Positions 45,851 to 58,189 of a stretch of 64,000 bases of DNA are shown in pieces. Origin of the DNA: Eupeodes corollae (Eukaryota > Arthropoda > Insecta > Diptera > Syrphidae). The stretch covers positions 265,040,572 to 265,104,571 of the forward strand of contig NC_079147.1 of assembly GCF_945859685.1 (NCBI RefSeq), read 5' to 3'. How positions within the stretch are numbered: position 1 is the first letter of the stretch; every line of letters begins with the position of its first letter. Under the pieces are notes generated by a model that saw nothing but the letters and a program-made list of their open reading frames with translations, was not told the origin of the DNA and made no database searches. Made by a program: the position numbers and the translations under genes.

Positions 45851-47290
45851 GTGTTAAAAACTAAGTAAAACTAAACTTATAAACATACGTCAAAATTGAA
45901 ATTGTTCTGTTTATCCATCACTACATATTAGTCTTTTACTTTGCTTTGACTTCTAAATTATTATTATTTTCTTCAGAAGTACACTCCAATGTCCTCTTCA
46001 CAGAGGAATTTGATTTTGAGGTTATTTTATATTGAAAACTCATGAATTAGGAAATACCCTTGATTTTACTCCCTTTTCGTCTTATGAAACGATTTTTGAT
46101 AATTTTTAGTATTCTTAATTAATCTAAATTTTAAATTTTCCAAATTATAACTGATTCTTTAATTTTTTATTTTGATTTATTTAACATAGGCGGTAATTGT
46201 ATTTTAATTGTAACTGTATAACTGTATAACTGTAACTGTATTTTAATTTCTTGTCGCTTTCTCTCAAGAGAATTTCTTGTAATTTCAACATAGAGAGTCA
46301 GACTTTATATGTTGGTTTGTTAGAAATGCATCTTGCATCCTGAACTAGTTCAATAGCCCAATGAAATAAATATTTGTAGCCTAAATCCGGAGCCAAAAAA
46401 GTAGCCCATATAATAGCCCAATTTTATAAAAATAGCTTCCATTATTTGAAAAAAAAGCAACAGAAAGTAAAATATGTGTACATTTTTGTTTATAAAAAAA
46501 ATAGATGAAATTCACATCAATTATTAGTCCAAAGAAAAACTTCGCCCAATTCTTCATTTGGGCTTATTATAGCTCAATAATAATTGAGCAATTATTATTG
46601 GGCTACCATAGTAAAATTTCTTCAATTCCCTTTTTAGCATCGTTTTAGTTTATAGCTGCATTTGGTTTTATTTTGTCTTCACTGTACATCCTTTTGTTGC
46701 TAGTCATTTTAAATTCATGGCAAGCAGCTAACATTTGCATATCTCGATTATTACGCCAATTTAAGAATGTAATGCATCTATCCTACTATCGAGCAGTGAC
46801 GTGTAATAGAAGATCGGCTCGTTTTCTGCGCATTGTTCCGCATATGTTTGTGTTTCGATTTTCAGATAAATTGCCAATCACCTAAAAGTGATTCACATAA
46901 TCACATAATACAAACTGATTATCACTCATACGACCCATGTACCATATTTAATACACACATTTAGTTAAAATCCATGTATCAAAAATGACCACAGGAATAA
47001 AACACACTTTTTAATAGCAGTGTCAAATTATGTATTTAACCAACCCATTCTATGTCGAATCTTTCTGAATTAAAATTGTTGTTTGTTTGAAAAAACAAAA
47101 AAAAAAAAAACACAGGAGGTATGAGCGTTTCTAAATATATTTGTATGTAGAGAGTGAAGCCAATTTTCGGTAGCATAAGACAAAACAAATGTCTTGTATC
47201 AAATATGAAACATGGCAGGTATTGTTGTCTTTTAAGGTTTTACCTATTTTAGTAAAGGTTTTTTTTTTCAGAAACACATGTTACCAAGTT
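45851..47290. other. AT-rich stretch, nothing recognised
   Basis: No gene recognised. The open frame 46673-46885 has no recognisable domain. Confidence 0.45.
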
Positions 47291-49060
47291 TTTTATTTAT
47301 TTATTTATTTAAGTAGCAATATACATTATTTCTTTTACATTTAGTAAGAACTTGCTATTTTTTGAGATTTAGGATTAGCATTTTCCTTTTCAACTATTGA
47401 TTTAAACTAACATATCATAATAATAAGTTGTAAATGAATTTTAATATTAATTATTTAAGGGAAAGCTACAATTAAAACCCTTATTCAACTATTAAAAACT
47501 AATATTGCAAAACTCCCACATTAAGTTTATGAATTATACATTTTTAAATACATTTTTTTGGCAAATTCATTTAGCCCAATTTTAAAGATTCTATCGAAAA
47601 CATATAATTTAGTACAAAATACATTATATGAATATACAAATTTATGGTGGAGATAAACATTTAATCAGTCCGTTATCAGAGAAGGAACATTTTACATAAC
47701 ATTTTTGTGTCAAATTTTCGATAAAGGAGTCCAAAAGATTGACATTGCTTTGTTCATGAAGCCTGTAAGTTGAATAGCACCATAGTAAATCAAGCATCAT
47801 TTTCAGAACATTGTTTTGACATGTTTGAAGCTTAAGTTTGTGAGTTTTGGCACAATCGCACCAAACAGGAGCACCGTGTAGGAGGATAGATTAAAAAATT
47901 GATTTGTACATTCAAATTTTATTTTATTTGCTAAGTTTAGAACTTTTGCATATTAATGGGTACAAAATTCTTTTATATAGATTTATCTTGTCAATAGTTG
48001 TAGATATGTTTGTGAAAATTGAATTTTTTGTCTACAATAACCCCAAGATATCGACAATGTTGGGACCAGTCAATATTAACAGAGCCCATTCCAAGTTGTA
48101 CATTATTTGGGAGAAAACAAGATTTTCGACGCCTTGTAAACCAAATAGCTTGCGTTTTCAAAGGATTTACTTTAATCTTCCATTTAAAAAAGTATTTTTC
48201 TATTGAAGAAAGACTCACTTGCAAGTATTGCAGACGTCCCAAAAGTAAGTGCCCGATGTAAAAATAGCCGTGTCATCAGCAAACATTGCAATACCAATAT
48301 TATTTCCAAGATTTGGTAAATCGGAGACAAATATATTAAAGAGGATGGGACCAAGTACTGTGCCTAGAGGAATTGCATATGGAATATTATGTACTGAAGA
48401 TAAATTGTCTTCTACTTTTACTAAAAATTTTCTCCCACTTAAAAAGCTTTGAATAATTTTTACTGTCGCAATTTGAAAGTTAAATTTAACAAGTTTAGGA
48501 ATCAATGCGTCGTGCCATACCGTATCGTATTGAAGGCCTTTTTAACATCCAAAAGTACTAAGCAGTCGACTCTTTTCTACAAAATTTTTCTTTTACATGA
48601 TTTTTGATTCTCAAAATTTGGTGATTGGTGCTATGAATGGGCCTGAAACCAAATTGATAATCAGGCAGAATATTATTCCTAGTGAGATGATTATCAAGAT
48701 TTTCCTTGATCAAGTAACTTGCTTATAGGGCTCAGCAAGCTTATAGGTCTATAGCTGGCAGCATCATATCTTAGTTTACCAGGCTTTGCAACTGGTATCA
48801 CCATGGCAGTTTTCCAGCAATCTGGGAAGTAACTTAATATAAGACAAGCGTTGAAAATTGAAGTTAGGTATCGTAAGCCTGAGAGGGGGACAGATTTCAA
48901 AAGTCTATTGCTTATAACGTCCATGCCAGGGCACTTTTTATTTTTTAAGCTTTTAATCAATTTTCTTACCAAGTATTTACCAAAATTTTGTTTCCTATTG
49001 TGTAATACTTTCTTCCACAACAAAAACATTCGAAAATTTTACCATAAAAACAAATAAAAT
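47291..49060 (-). mobile_element. Jockey-like LINE relic with (TAAA)n tail
   Basis: Minus strand, from 5' to 3': KSLKNKKCPGMDVISNRLLK, PDCWKTAMVIPVAKPGK, YRPISLLSPISKLL at 48694-49029; NFQIATVKIIQSFLSGRKFL, GTVLGPILFNIFVSDLPNLG and MFADDTAIF (intact FADD) at 48215-48505; INPLKT-type block, WFTRRRKS and CRYLGVIVDKKFNFHKHI at 47991-48242; C-terminal NNVLKMMLDLLW and NVNLLDSFIENLTQKCYVKC near 47650-47830. The (TTTA)n run at 47291-47312 is the 3' tail. Frameshifts separate the blocks. GVPQG is AIPLG here. Confidence 0.87.
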
Positions 49061-50011
49061 ATATCAAAGATAGCCAACGTTAATTTCATGAAAATAAATT
49101 CTTTTTCAAAGTTTTCTTAAAATACATTTTTATTATGTTTTTGATTTGACTGTTTCTGGACATGTATGTGTAAACACATAATCAAACATTTTTCATTCGT
49201 TTTTATTGAAAAATTAAGATCTACATTTAAATAGTTTCGAAAAACTATAAATAAATATTTGGATAAATATAATAGGGGAAAATATTTCTCGCAGAAGCAA
49301 AAGCACTTTATGAACTAAAATGCAATTGTTTTCAACATTTAGTAAAATTGAGAGAAAATTGGAATTCACAGTTTTTTTTTACAAAGAATAAAAACCTAAA
49401 AAAACATTCCTAAAACTTAGTAAAAATTAAAAAAATTGGCTTCAATCTATTTTGGTGTTAAAGAAAATATAGTTTTCGACAAGCAATATAGTTTGTGTAT
49501 TAAAAAAAATAAATTAAAATCCACGCCAAATGTGTAGAAAATTATATTCCATCTTCGATATCTCATGAATGAAAGAAGGTATAGACTTCAAAAGTATTTC
49601 AATTGGTGCTAAATTTTGCTGTTAAAATACGTTCTTAAAAAAATCTAGTCTGCATTTTTTATTTAAGAAATAAAAACTTATAAAATAAAATTGGTTTTCG
49701 GCTAAAAATCTCGGTAAATAAAAATACATTTTGAAACTATTTAATCATATTAAAAATGTAAATTAAAGTTATTTTTTTTAGTTATTTTTTTTAGAAAAAT
49801 TCAACATATAACTTTTTTAATTAAGCAGGAACACCTACAAAAATAACAAAAAACTGATAAAAAGGGATTTCAGACTCTGGTATTAGGCGGATAAAGAAAG
49901 ATATTAACTTTTGTTTAAGTTTGAATCAAGATATCTCAGCCGTGTTTTTATTAATTTGTGTTGCTTAAAATACAAAAGAAATATTTTTTTTCCACAAAAA
50001 TATTCCAAAAA
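49061..50011. other. AT-rich stretch with an R-family internal unit
   Basis: 49310-49440 resembles the internal units of family R (GAATTCACAG, AATAAAAACCTAAAAAAACA). Nothing else recognised. Confidence 0.45.
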
Positions 50012-51015
50012 AGAGGTTAAGATGCGACCCACACTGATAACTTTCCATCCCGTCTGTCAATTTGTCTTGCTTACAAGTTTGTAGGTTTTCGTGTTGGGTT
50101 AAAAAAGTTGAATTACTCTTACACATTTTTAACTCACCATCAATATTTTTCATATAACGAAATAGTTTAGTTTGAAAATCTAATTTTGTTAAATACATCT
50201 TTTGTTGAAAACAAATTTTTACCAATTTTAGAAGCATTTCTTAACTTTTTTTATTTCCTAAATAAACGAATACAAATTGGATGAATGAAATTAATTTGAG
50301 AGATATTGAGAACCGAACATCAATTATTACCAAATTTGTATGTAAAAAACGGACTGTTGGATTTTTATAAAAAAAACTACTGAATATCGAAAACAATATT
50401 TCTGTGAAATAAAAAGTTTGACGACAGTATTTTTAATATTTGAAAAGCCATTTGAGTTCAAAGTAAATTTTGGCCAAGTTTTAGTATTGTTTTTTTTTAT
50501 GTTATTATTTTTTGTAAAAAAAATAGATTTTTCTCAAAATTTTACCAAATGTTGGAAACAATATTTCTTATAAGTTAAAATTTGTTTGAAGCCAATATCT
50601 CAAAGTTTTGAAAAGATATTTAAGTGAAAAGTCAACTTTTACCAACTTTGAATAATGTTTTTTTTTTTAGGTTTTAATTTCTTATACAAAAAACTGTCTA
50701 TTTAATTTTGTCAAAATTTTACCAAATATTAAAAACGTTATTTTTGGTTGCATAAAATTTTTTTGGAGATGTAATCATTTTTTATTCGTAAAATTTTTGA
50801 GATGACAATTTTGTTTTTTAGTTTTTTTTTGATTTATAAAAAAATAGTTAATTGGATTTTTTTCCAAAAATATACTGGTTTGGTATAACGTTACGATATA
50901 TATTTATATAATATAAAATTTAATTCAAGTCTCTATTTGGTATTTGGGGACGTTGAAATGTCAAGAAATGTAAAAATTTTCAATTCGACAAATCGGACCC
51001 ATTACAATAACTTCC
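50012..51015 (+). repeat. Repeat family R, copy 3
   Basis: Same orientation as copy 1. Left end GCGACCCACACTGATAACTT at 50024-50043 and CCATCCCGTCTGTC, internal 'accaactttgaataatg' units, right end CAATTCGACAAATCGGACCC and ATTACAATAACTTCC at 51001-51015, where RTE copy E begins. Lacks the segment with the GGACGACGAAAA block. Confidence 0.8.
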
Positions 51016-52570
51016 TTACTTACTTAAGGTGTTGCTACAGTCCGGGGCGGACCTGGGCCTCAACCAACATGCTAGCTCGGCCAATAGCTAGCTGTCTCCA
51101 GTTTCGAATGCCAAGTTGGTTGAGGTTCTTCATCCACCTGAGTCGTGTTCTTCCCCTCGAAGACCTTCCGGGCTGGATCGTTGATGTCCATCCGCTCTAC
51201 ATGACCTAGCCATCTAAGACGTTGGACTTTAATTCTGCTAACCAGGTCAGTATCGCTGTACTGTTCGAACAGTTCGTAGTTGCATCTTCTCCTCTAATCT
51301 CCATCTATTCGTACGGGACCAAAAATCACAAGAAGAATTTTTCTCTCGGAGCATCCTAAGACGCTCTCATATTTCTTTGACAGGGCCGAGGCCTCAGCGC
51401 CATAAATGAGAACCGGGATGATGAGTTTAGATGCTCGAGAGAGGACTTTACTTTTCAATTGCCTTCTAAGTCCAAAGAAGCAGCGATTTGCAAGAGTTAT
51501 TCTCTGTTTGATTTTAGCGCTGGTGTCGGTGTCTGTATTAATAGCGGTGCCTAGGTAGACAAAGTCCGTAACTACCTCAAGTTATAGCTGTCCATGGTGA
51601 CGTTTTGTCCAACAAGTCGTTTTTCAATGTCCTTTTTTGATGACAGCGTATACTTGGTCTTCATTGGCCACTAAACCCATCTTCTTTGCTTCCGTCGCAA
51701 TGCTCAAAAACGCTCCACTGACATCACGATTTGAACTTCCAATTATGTCAATATCATCTGCGTACCCGAGTAATTGGATGGACCTTTCTAAGATTGTGCC
51801 TCTAGTGTTGACGGTTAAGTTTTGCACAATTCTTTCCAGAACGATATTGAAGAAGTCGCATGATAGTGCATTGCCTTGTCTAAAACCTTTTTTGACATCA
51901 AATGAATCGGTTAGATCTTTTCCGACCTTGATAGAGCACCGTGCATTCTCCATCGTCATTCTGCACAAACGGATAAGTTTGACAGGGATGCCAAAACTAG
52001 AAATTGCTCTGTAGGGCCCTTCCCTATAGATGCTGTCATACGCGGCTTTAAAATCGATAAAGAGATGATGAGTATCGATTTGAACTTCCTGGGTTTTTTT
52101 CAAGATCTGCCGTAGTGTGAATATTTGGTCGATAGTGGACTTTTCTGGTCTGAAGCCACACTGATAAGGACCAATCAGGTTGTTAACGAATGGCTTCAGA
52201 CGTTCACATAATACGGCAGAGAGGATCTTATACGCAATGTTAAGGAGACTGATGCCTTTGTAGTTGGCGCAGTTTACAGGGTCTCCTTTCTTATGCACAC
52301 TATGCTGAGATTCCACTTATCGGGCATGCTTTTTTCTGACCATATTTTGCAGATGAGTTGGTGCATGCTCCGTACCAAGTCATCGCCTGCTGCTTTGAAT
52401 AGTTCGGCAGCGATGCCGTCAGCTCCAGCAGCTTTGATTTACTTAAGTTTAGATATAGCTATCTTCAATTCGTCAAGGTCGGGTAGGCGAGGTTGAGTCG
52501 TTCTATCTCCCTTACAGCGGAATTCTGTTCGTCATCGCAGTTATATAATTTGGAGAAGTGATCTTTCAAT
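51016..52570 (-). mobile_element. RTE-type LINE relic, copy E, in an R-repeat nest
   Basis: Minus strand. Its RT frame (51624-52316) is the longest RTE frame here, 230 codons: VNCANYKGISLLNIAYKILS, YQCGFRPEKSTIDQIFTLRQ, THHLFIDFKAAYDSIYREGP, MTMENARCSIKVGKDLTDSF, GFRQGNALSCDFFNIVLERI and GYADDIDIIGSSNRDVSGAF, with the catalytic Asp pair intact. 3' part: RVKVQRL-type block near 51220 and the end TTACTTACTTAAGGTGTTGC at 51016. 5'-truncated near 52570. Divergent from copies A-D (for example KDLTDSF versus NNLTEPF), so a separate subfamily. Some frame breaks remain. Confidence 0.9.
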
Positions 52571-54172
52571 TCTTTAAAACTGCTATGGTAGAAAAACAAC
52601 CACGCAATTTTCTTGAGAGCCCTGCACTAAGTAATTCATTTGATTTGAACAATTATTTGGTTACAAAGTTTAAGTATTATGGTTATGAATTTGAGATAGC
52701 TTTTTCTTAGCTGTCAGCTTGAATAGCAATATATTATAATGGAAATAAAAAGTTATATAAACAATATTAAAAGGAAAATTTAACTTCAAATATACTCAGT
52801 CATTAACAAATTTCTGTATTTAATAATAGATTAAAAAAAATACACAATTCTTTCCAGTTTTTTCCGTTTTAAAAATTTGTAATGTTTCCATCATTTAAAA
52901 CGTTCCTTTCCTTGATATGCAAGTCTTTGGTGTTTGAAGATTGGTCATGAAATGAAAATTGTCTTCTTTGGCCTTCATGTTGCACAGCGTGCAAAATTGA
53001 TCGTATGCACCATTGTATGGACTGCCGTTAAGGTAGATCAGCTGACATCTCGATTTAAACAGCAACGATATTTTTTCGTAGCTAAGGTTGTCCTTAAAGT
53101 TGTTACTGCAGAGGTGGTAATTAAATTGTGAATATATAATTCTGCTTTCAGATTGTCGTTCTTCTTCAATCAATGCATTACGAATGTAGTCTTCATTTAT
53201 TCACATTCAGGAGTAAAGTTGTTCTTTTAAGGAGTCTAGGTTACTGAAGTTCCAGTCTAAATTAATATTGCAATAAGAGACAATATTTTGCCATTTTATC
53301 ATCCACTAGTCGATGTTCCTTTCTTCATAGTGCAACAATTTTTTCGTTACACGAGTATCAGAATGTGAAGCAATTTTTAAAATGTAGTCTGCTTAAGGGT
53401 ATTAGTAAAAATCTTAGGCAACCCTGTTTCAACATATATTGCATAATTTTGGGGGTTTCTTGGTAGATGAAACATTTTGTTCAGAAAATTTCGATGAAAT
53501 TTTTCAACCACTTCAAATTTACCTATTCCCCAAATTTAAGAAGCTTACAGTGTGTTTATTTTACTACGGTGTCGAGTACTTTATATTTAGATGAAAGATT
53601 GATGTTTTGGTTGTAAAATATTTTCACCACGTCCGTCATATTGACCAAGCTGTGGGAAGCAGCAGCAATTCCTTGGAGGTGGTTTTTGAAGTCTAGAACC
53701 GTATTCATTTTTTCTCCCAGGTACTTATATTCTTAAGTAACTTAATAATAACATTTTGAATTTCATTAACTGTTATTTCCAAATCTAGAATTTGGTCCAA
53801 GACTGAAGGTTCTGCATATGCGAATGATAAACTTGATTTGTTGAAAAGCAACCCTTTGAAGTGCAAAGCGAGATCATCTGCGGATATAGTTGCGCCTATC
53901 ACGAAGTTCGACCCGTTTATTTCCTTGGCTGCTTTCCAAAACTCTTTTGGGTTTTTAATGAGTCCTTTCTTTCTGTACTACTATCTGTATACAAAAATTT
54001 ATTTGAAGTCGATATCTCTTCGGGTTCTTAAGTTATGGACGACAAAAAAAATGTCTCGAACGTACATTAAAATCTTTTATATTGACTCTAGGGACCTTGA
54101 AACGTCAAGAAATGTCAAAATTTTCAATTCGACAGATCACACCTATTACAATAACTTCTTATGAGAAGTTAA
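52571..54172 (+). repeat. Repeat family R, copy 4, interrupted by a LINE
   Basis: 52571-52622 matches the R middle (AAACTGCTATGGTAGAAAAA, ATTTTCTTGAGAGCCCT) and 53981-54172 resumes with the following part (ATCTGTATACAAAAATTTAT, then TTGAAACGTCAAGAAATGTC, ending AATAACTTCTTATGAGAAGT). The two parts are contiguous in copy 1, so 52623-53980 is an insertion. Confidence 0.75.
52623..53980 (-). mobile_element. Internally deleted LINE relic inside R copy 4
   Basis: The minus strand starts near 53980 with YRKKGLIKNPKEFWKAAKEI, NGSNFVIGATISADDLALHF, then EITVNEIQNVIIKLLKN, a LINE pre-RT region. Near 53640-53700 NHLQGIAAASHSLVNMTDVV follows. The RT core is missing, and a C-terminal domain at 52895-53173 reads SLLFKSRCQLIYLNGSPYNG, AYDQFCTLCNMKAKEDNFHF, with a CX2C...H knuckle. 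The remainder to about 52623 is presumed 3' UTR. Clade not determined. Confidence 0.72.
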
Positions 54173-55400
54173 AAATGTACCTGTCAATGTTTACTTTGTC
54201 AAGTTTAATGAAATTTCTATCAAATTCGAAAAAGTCTGTTAGAAGAAAACTTCAAAACACAAAAATTGGTTTTTTTCTAAAATTAACTTCAAAGTTCTGA
54301 TGAACCACATACAATTAAAATCTTTTTCAATTATTTTTCTTTAATTATATCGAAAATTAACAATTTTGTTTTTTTCTGAAGATGTTTGAAGAAAAATCTA
54401 TTGTAATTTTTTATTTTGTTTAGAGAAAATTGTATTTTGAAAATATTCAAACAAAAAATCAATTTTTTTTTTAAACACCCGACTTTTTTAAATATTCATA
54501 CATCTGATCTCAAAAACGTTAATTTTCGTTTTCTTCTGAAGATAATATAAATTACTTTTTGTTCATAAAATATTTTATTATTGAGCTGTTAATAAAATCA
54601 ATAGTTTTTTAAAAATCTTATTTTCTTGTAAAAAAATAAATACAAATCTTTTGAATATCAATACCTAAGGGTCTTAAAATATGGAAAACGAAAAGAGGAA
54701 TCTTAAAGTCATCAGGCTGTTGAACTGCTTGCTTCGATTTCTGTTTTATTTGACCGGTTAAATACTTTTGTTTTAATAATTTTGACTTGATCTTTTACAT
54801 TTGTCAAAAACTACACAATAAAAGAACAAACTGCTGAATCAATAAAATGCACTTCTTTCAAAACAAACATAATACATCTTTCCTTTACATACAATTTATT
54901 TGATTGACATCTTATGTACATCGTGAATTCAATAATTAAATAAGTTTACACAGTATTGTAGAAAAAAATACCAACTATTATTTGAGTATGTTTTTCTTTT
55001 AGTTCAATCTTATCCTCTTTAAAGAACAAACAACCTAAGGAAAAATAAGAAAAATGACATTAGATATGTATGTGAATTGTACAGTACACTACAAGTCTTA
55101 TTTGTTCAGAATGATAAAGAAAAAGTAAAGAAAGAAACCCTCATATTTAAAAAAGAAAAATGATAAGCCAACCGATAAGACATCATATTTCGGCTTTTTG
55201 TACCTATTGGAAAAAATTCTGACAGTTTTCGTTCTTTCTTTTTGTTCGTTCGTGAAAACGAACATTTTTATTTATTTAATAAAATTTCAAAACTTAACAT
55301 ACAATTATACATAATCTATCTACTTAAAGTTATAAACAAACAAAAACAGTAGAAAAATATACAATTTCTCAAATTATTATTGCACTTGTAAGTTTTTTTG
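54173..55400. other. AT-rich stretch, nothing recognised
   Basis: No gene or clear repeat recognised; part may be decayed R-like DNA. Confidence 0.45.
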
Positions 55401-55527
55401 AAACTCGAATAATGGAAGACTTGGATTTAGTCGTTTTCGAAAAAATTTACACTTTTTTTTTATCTATCTGTAGGTATAACTTAAGTCTAATATTGCACAG
55501 GATATATGAACGCAAACAGTCCTTTGC

Positions 55528-55719
55528 GTGTCTGCCACCAATGATGACGAAGACGATGTCTCGCAAATTTCCGCACCCAAAACTCCTTTTCTTTATCGAT
55601 CCTTGGAATCAGACGTCATCCTGGATCACGCTGATTTCCATTGGCACCACCGCTGTAACGATGACGACAACGGCGACGGTTATGGCGATGGTTACGGTGA
55701 CGCAGGACTATCGAAATGA
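55528..55719 (+). CDS. Possible exon, Asp-rich, unknown
   Basis: A 63-codon frame, ATNDDEDDVSQISAPKTPFL then YRSLESDVILDHADF, with balanced composition and higher GC than its surroundings. It ends in a low-complexity Asp/Gly run (CNDDDNGDGYGDGYGDAGL) caused by the trinucleotide-rich DNA. A possible acceptor TATTGCACAG ends at 55500, and the frame's first codon at 55528 is CTG, so it would be an internal exon rather than a start. No family recognised; could be chance. Confidence 0.25.
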   Translation: MSATNDDEDDVSQISAPKTPFLYRSLESDVILDHADFHWHHRCNDDDNGDGYGDGYGDAGLSK

Positions 55720-55747
55720 AGCCAATTAGTCCTAATTGATTTGGTGA

Positions 55748-55800
55748 CGCGTCGTCGTCGTCGTCGTAGTCCTCGTTATCGTTATCGTCCTCGCCTTCAT
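55748..55800 (+). repeat. CGT trinucleotide microsatellite
   Basis: GCGTCGTCGTCGTCGTCGTA followed by degenerate CGTTAT/CGTC repeats. Confidence 0.85.
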
Positions 55801-55964
55801 CCTTCCTTCCATTCAGAGATATAGAATTTCATCCTTATCGAAAAGGTCTACCTCTCCTGATGATAGGTTTCCCTGAGTGAGTGTCTGGTGTGCGTATAGT
55901 TTAGAGTCCTTATCAGGACATTTATATTTTCTGCTATCAATAATTGCACTTGAAGAATTTTAAA

Positions 55965-56190
55965 ATATTTTGCTTTCAGCAATAAAACAAAAACTAACGA
56001 TTGCATTGCACTTGTCCATTCCCGCCGTGGCTTTTAGTCTCGTCCCAGGAGATTGAGGATATTCGTAGATATCCTGCTGATTATGATTACCACCAGCGCT
56101 GGCTTGCTGTGGAACTGTGTGGTGTCCATTGCCAGTGCTGTTGTGAGTTAAACTGACTTAACATCGATTTGATCCGCGTCTTTTATAGCG
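55965..56190 (-). promoter_or_regulatory. Candidate TATA/Inr promoter and first exon
   Basis: On the minus strand, CTATAAAAGACG (about 56187 downward) is followed about 33 bp later by GTCAGTTTAA (about 56157), matching the insect initiator TCAGTY at a usual distance. A stop-free stretch of balanced composition follows (HNSTGNGHHTVPQQASAGGN, HNQQDIYEYPQSPGTRLKA) up to a donor-like ATCGTTAGTTTT near 55993. It lacks an upstream Met in that frame, so it may be 5' UTR. Speculative but specific. Confidence 0.3.
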
Positions 56191-56439
56191 TGAGTGTTTG
56201 ATTCCCCAGCAGAACACATCATCAACCACCATTCCAAAAATTGTAGGTACTATCCGATCACAAAAACAATGTACACAACCAGTGATTTGAAAATAAAAGA
56301 AACTCATTTATGTACTTTGGGTCCGTCATCGTCTTGTGATCGTCTCAACTTGATCTCGTATAGGGTCCAAGTAAAGGGAGACGCACAGAGGGTACCTAGG
56401 GTATGCGTGAGTGCGTTAAAAAGGGAATCAAAACAACAT

Positions 56440-56545
56440 TACGATCGACGATGACGACGACGGGTTGGGTTGCTTTTTAATGACGATTATACGACCACGT
56501 CGAAGACTACGACTACGACGACGACGTTGATGTTGATGACGATGA
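56440..56545 (+). repeat. GAC/ACG trinucleotide-rich stretch
   Basis: CGACGATGACGACGACGGG near 56445, then CGACTACGACGACGACGTTG near 56513, with related imperfect triplets between. Confidence 0.8.
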
Positions 56546-56559
56546 CTTTCGATTTAATT

Positions 56560-58185
56560 CCTAGAGGGAAAGATAGATTGTGGTTATGGAAAAAACGGGA
56601 AATCGCTAGGAAAGACGATAAAAGTCAGTATTTTTTTGTATTTGTATCTTTTTTCAGCCTTTTATGTACGTTAAGAGTTTGTTTTTTAGGGTCGTCCCTC
56701 TGATAGGTCTAGCGTCTTCTCCCGTCCTTGCCTTGCCTATTTTTGTCAGTTTGGTCATTATGTGTTCATAGGGTTATTGCTAGCTGTGGGAATAGGTAGG
56801 TACATAAGATTGGTTAGTATATGACAGTAAAATATCGTCGCCTTAAGCGTAATCCGGCAGCCGAGGGGGTAAGAACTATATAAGAGATTGAGAACCTCAA
56901 CCTATAGGTAGTAGTAGTACATTGTATACAATTCTCTTTTGGTCTTGTTTTATAGGGCTTGAGATGGGTACATTTTTCTTGTCAATTTTTCTTTTTTGAA
57001 TGCGAAGGTATAGCTATGGTCATTTTATATAATGGGGAAAACTTGATTTGTGTGGTTTGACTAGATTCATTTATAAATGTACTGAGGGCTATGTACCCTA
57101 TACATAATCTTGGGAACATTTAAAGTAGAATATTGAAGTACTCCACCGTAATTGTAATTTTGTAATGGGGAAAACAATTTATCATTTTTTTTCGTGTTGG
57201 ACTATAATACAGATGACTTAGGGAAAAATTGAGATTTTGAATTGTAGATTCCCTATTGTCAAATATTATTTTGTGAGGCTTTAGGCAATTTTGACTCTTA
57301 GTTAATATAAGAAAATTTGTGTGTTAGATTTAAACAAGTATAATTTAAACTTTATTTGATTTTAACCATTTTTATGACAATGGAAAAATAACTACCTTTT
57401 ATCCAAGTATTCCTGAATTGTTGATTTTGTCAATATAATCATTTCCTTTTACATCAAAAAAGTATTTTTACTGGGAAAGAGTAAAATTTTGTTTAAATGT
57501 TATTTTAAGAGTTTTTTAAAAACTTTAAACTGCTTCATAAAAAATGAGTAAAACAGGCCTTATCCACTTTTGTTTATGACCATAAATAAATCTTGGTTTT
57601 GCAGATCGTGCAAGACTAATGACCCTTACGAAACTTGACTTACGATGTTTAAGAGACTCAACCATTTTAAATAAATATAGAATTCAAATGACCTCAAAAA
57701 TTGTACCAAAGAACAAAATTTTTAAATATCAGAAGAGTTTCTTTTTTTGCAATCGATGTCTGAAGACCCATACATTTTTAGATTCTCTTATTTAAGTCCT
57801 GGAATTTTGAGGATAGTTTCATACTGGTTTTTGGGTGTCTATATAAAGATATTAAATTTGAATAATTATAACCAAATATAATAATTCATTAATATTATTA
57901 TTTACGTAAGACCTCAGTATATTAATGATTGAGTTTTAATTTAATATGAAAATAATTTTGAGTTTTACCCAACAATGTTTTTCAATTCGCGTATAACAAT
58001 ATTAATAAATCAAAGAAATTATGTTAATCAAATTGTGCTAGTGGTGTTATAAGTAGTTTAACTATATACATACGAGTACTATTTTTAAACAAGTGTTTAT
58101 TTCAATATGTAAGTAGATATGAAGAGATGGCATTAATCAGAACCTGCTGACGGATTTATATTGACAAAATATAACGATTAAAACA
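56560..58185. other. Intergenic stretch, nothing recognised
   Basis: Less AT-rich to about 57000, then AT-rich. A lone ACTATATAAGAG near 56875 is TATA-like without a clear initiator. Confidence 0.4.
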
Positions 58186-58189
58186 GATA

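Noticed and set aside
46673..46885. 70-codon frame with a signal-peptide-like start
   Set aside because: First codon is not ATG, no downstream domain, surrounded by AT-rich noise.
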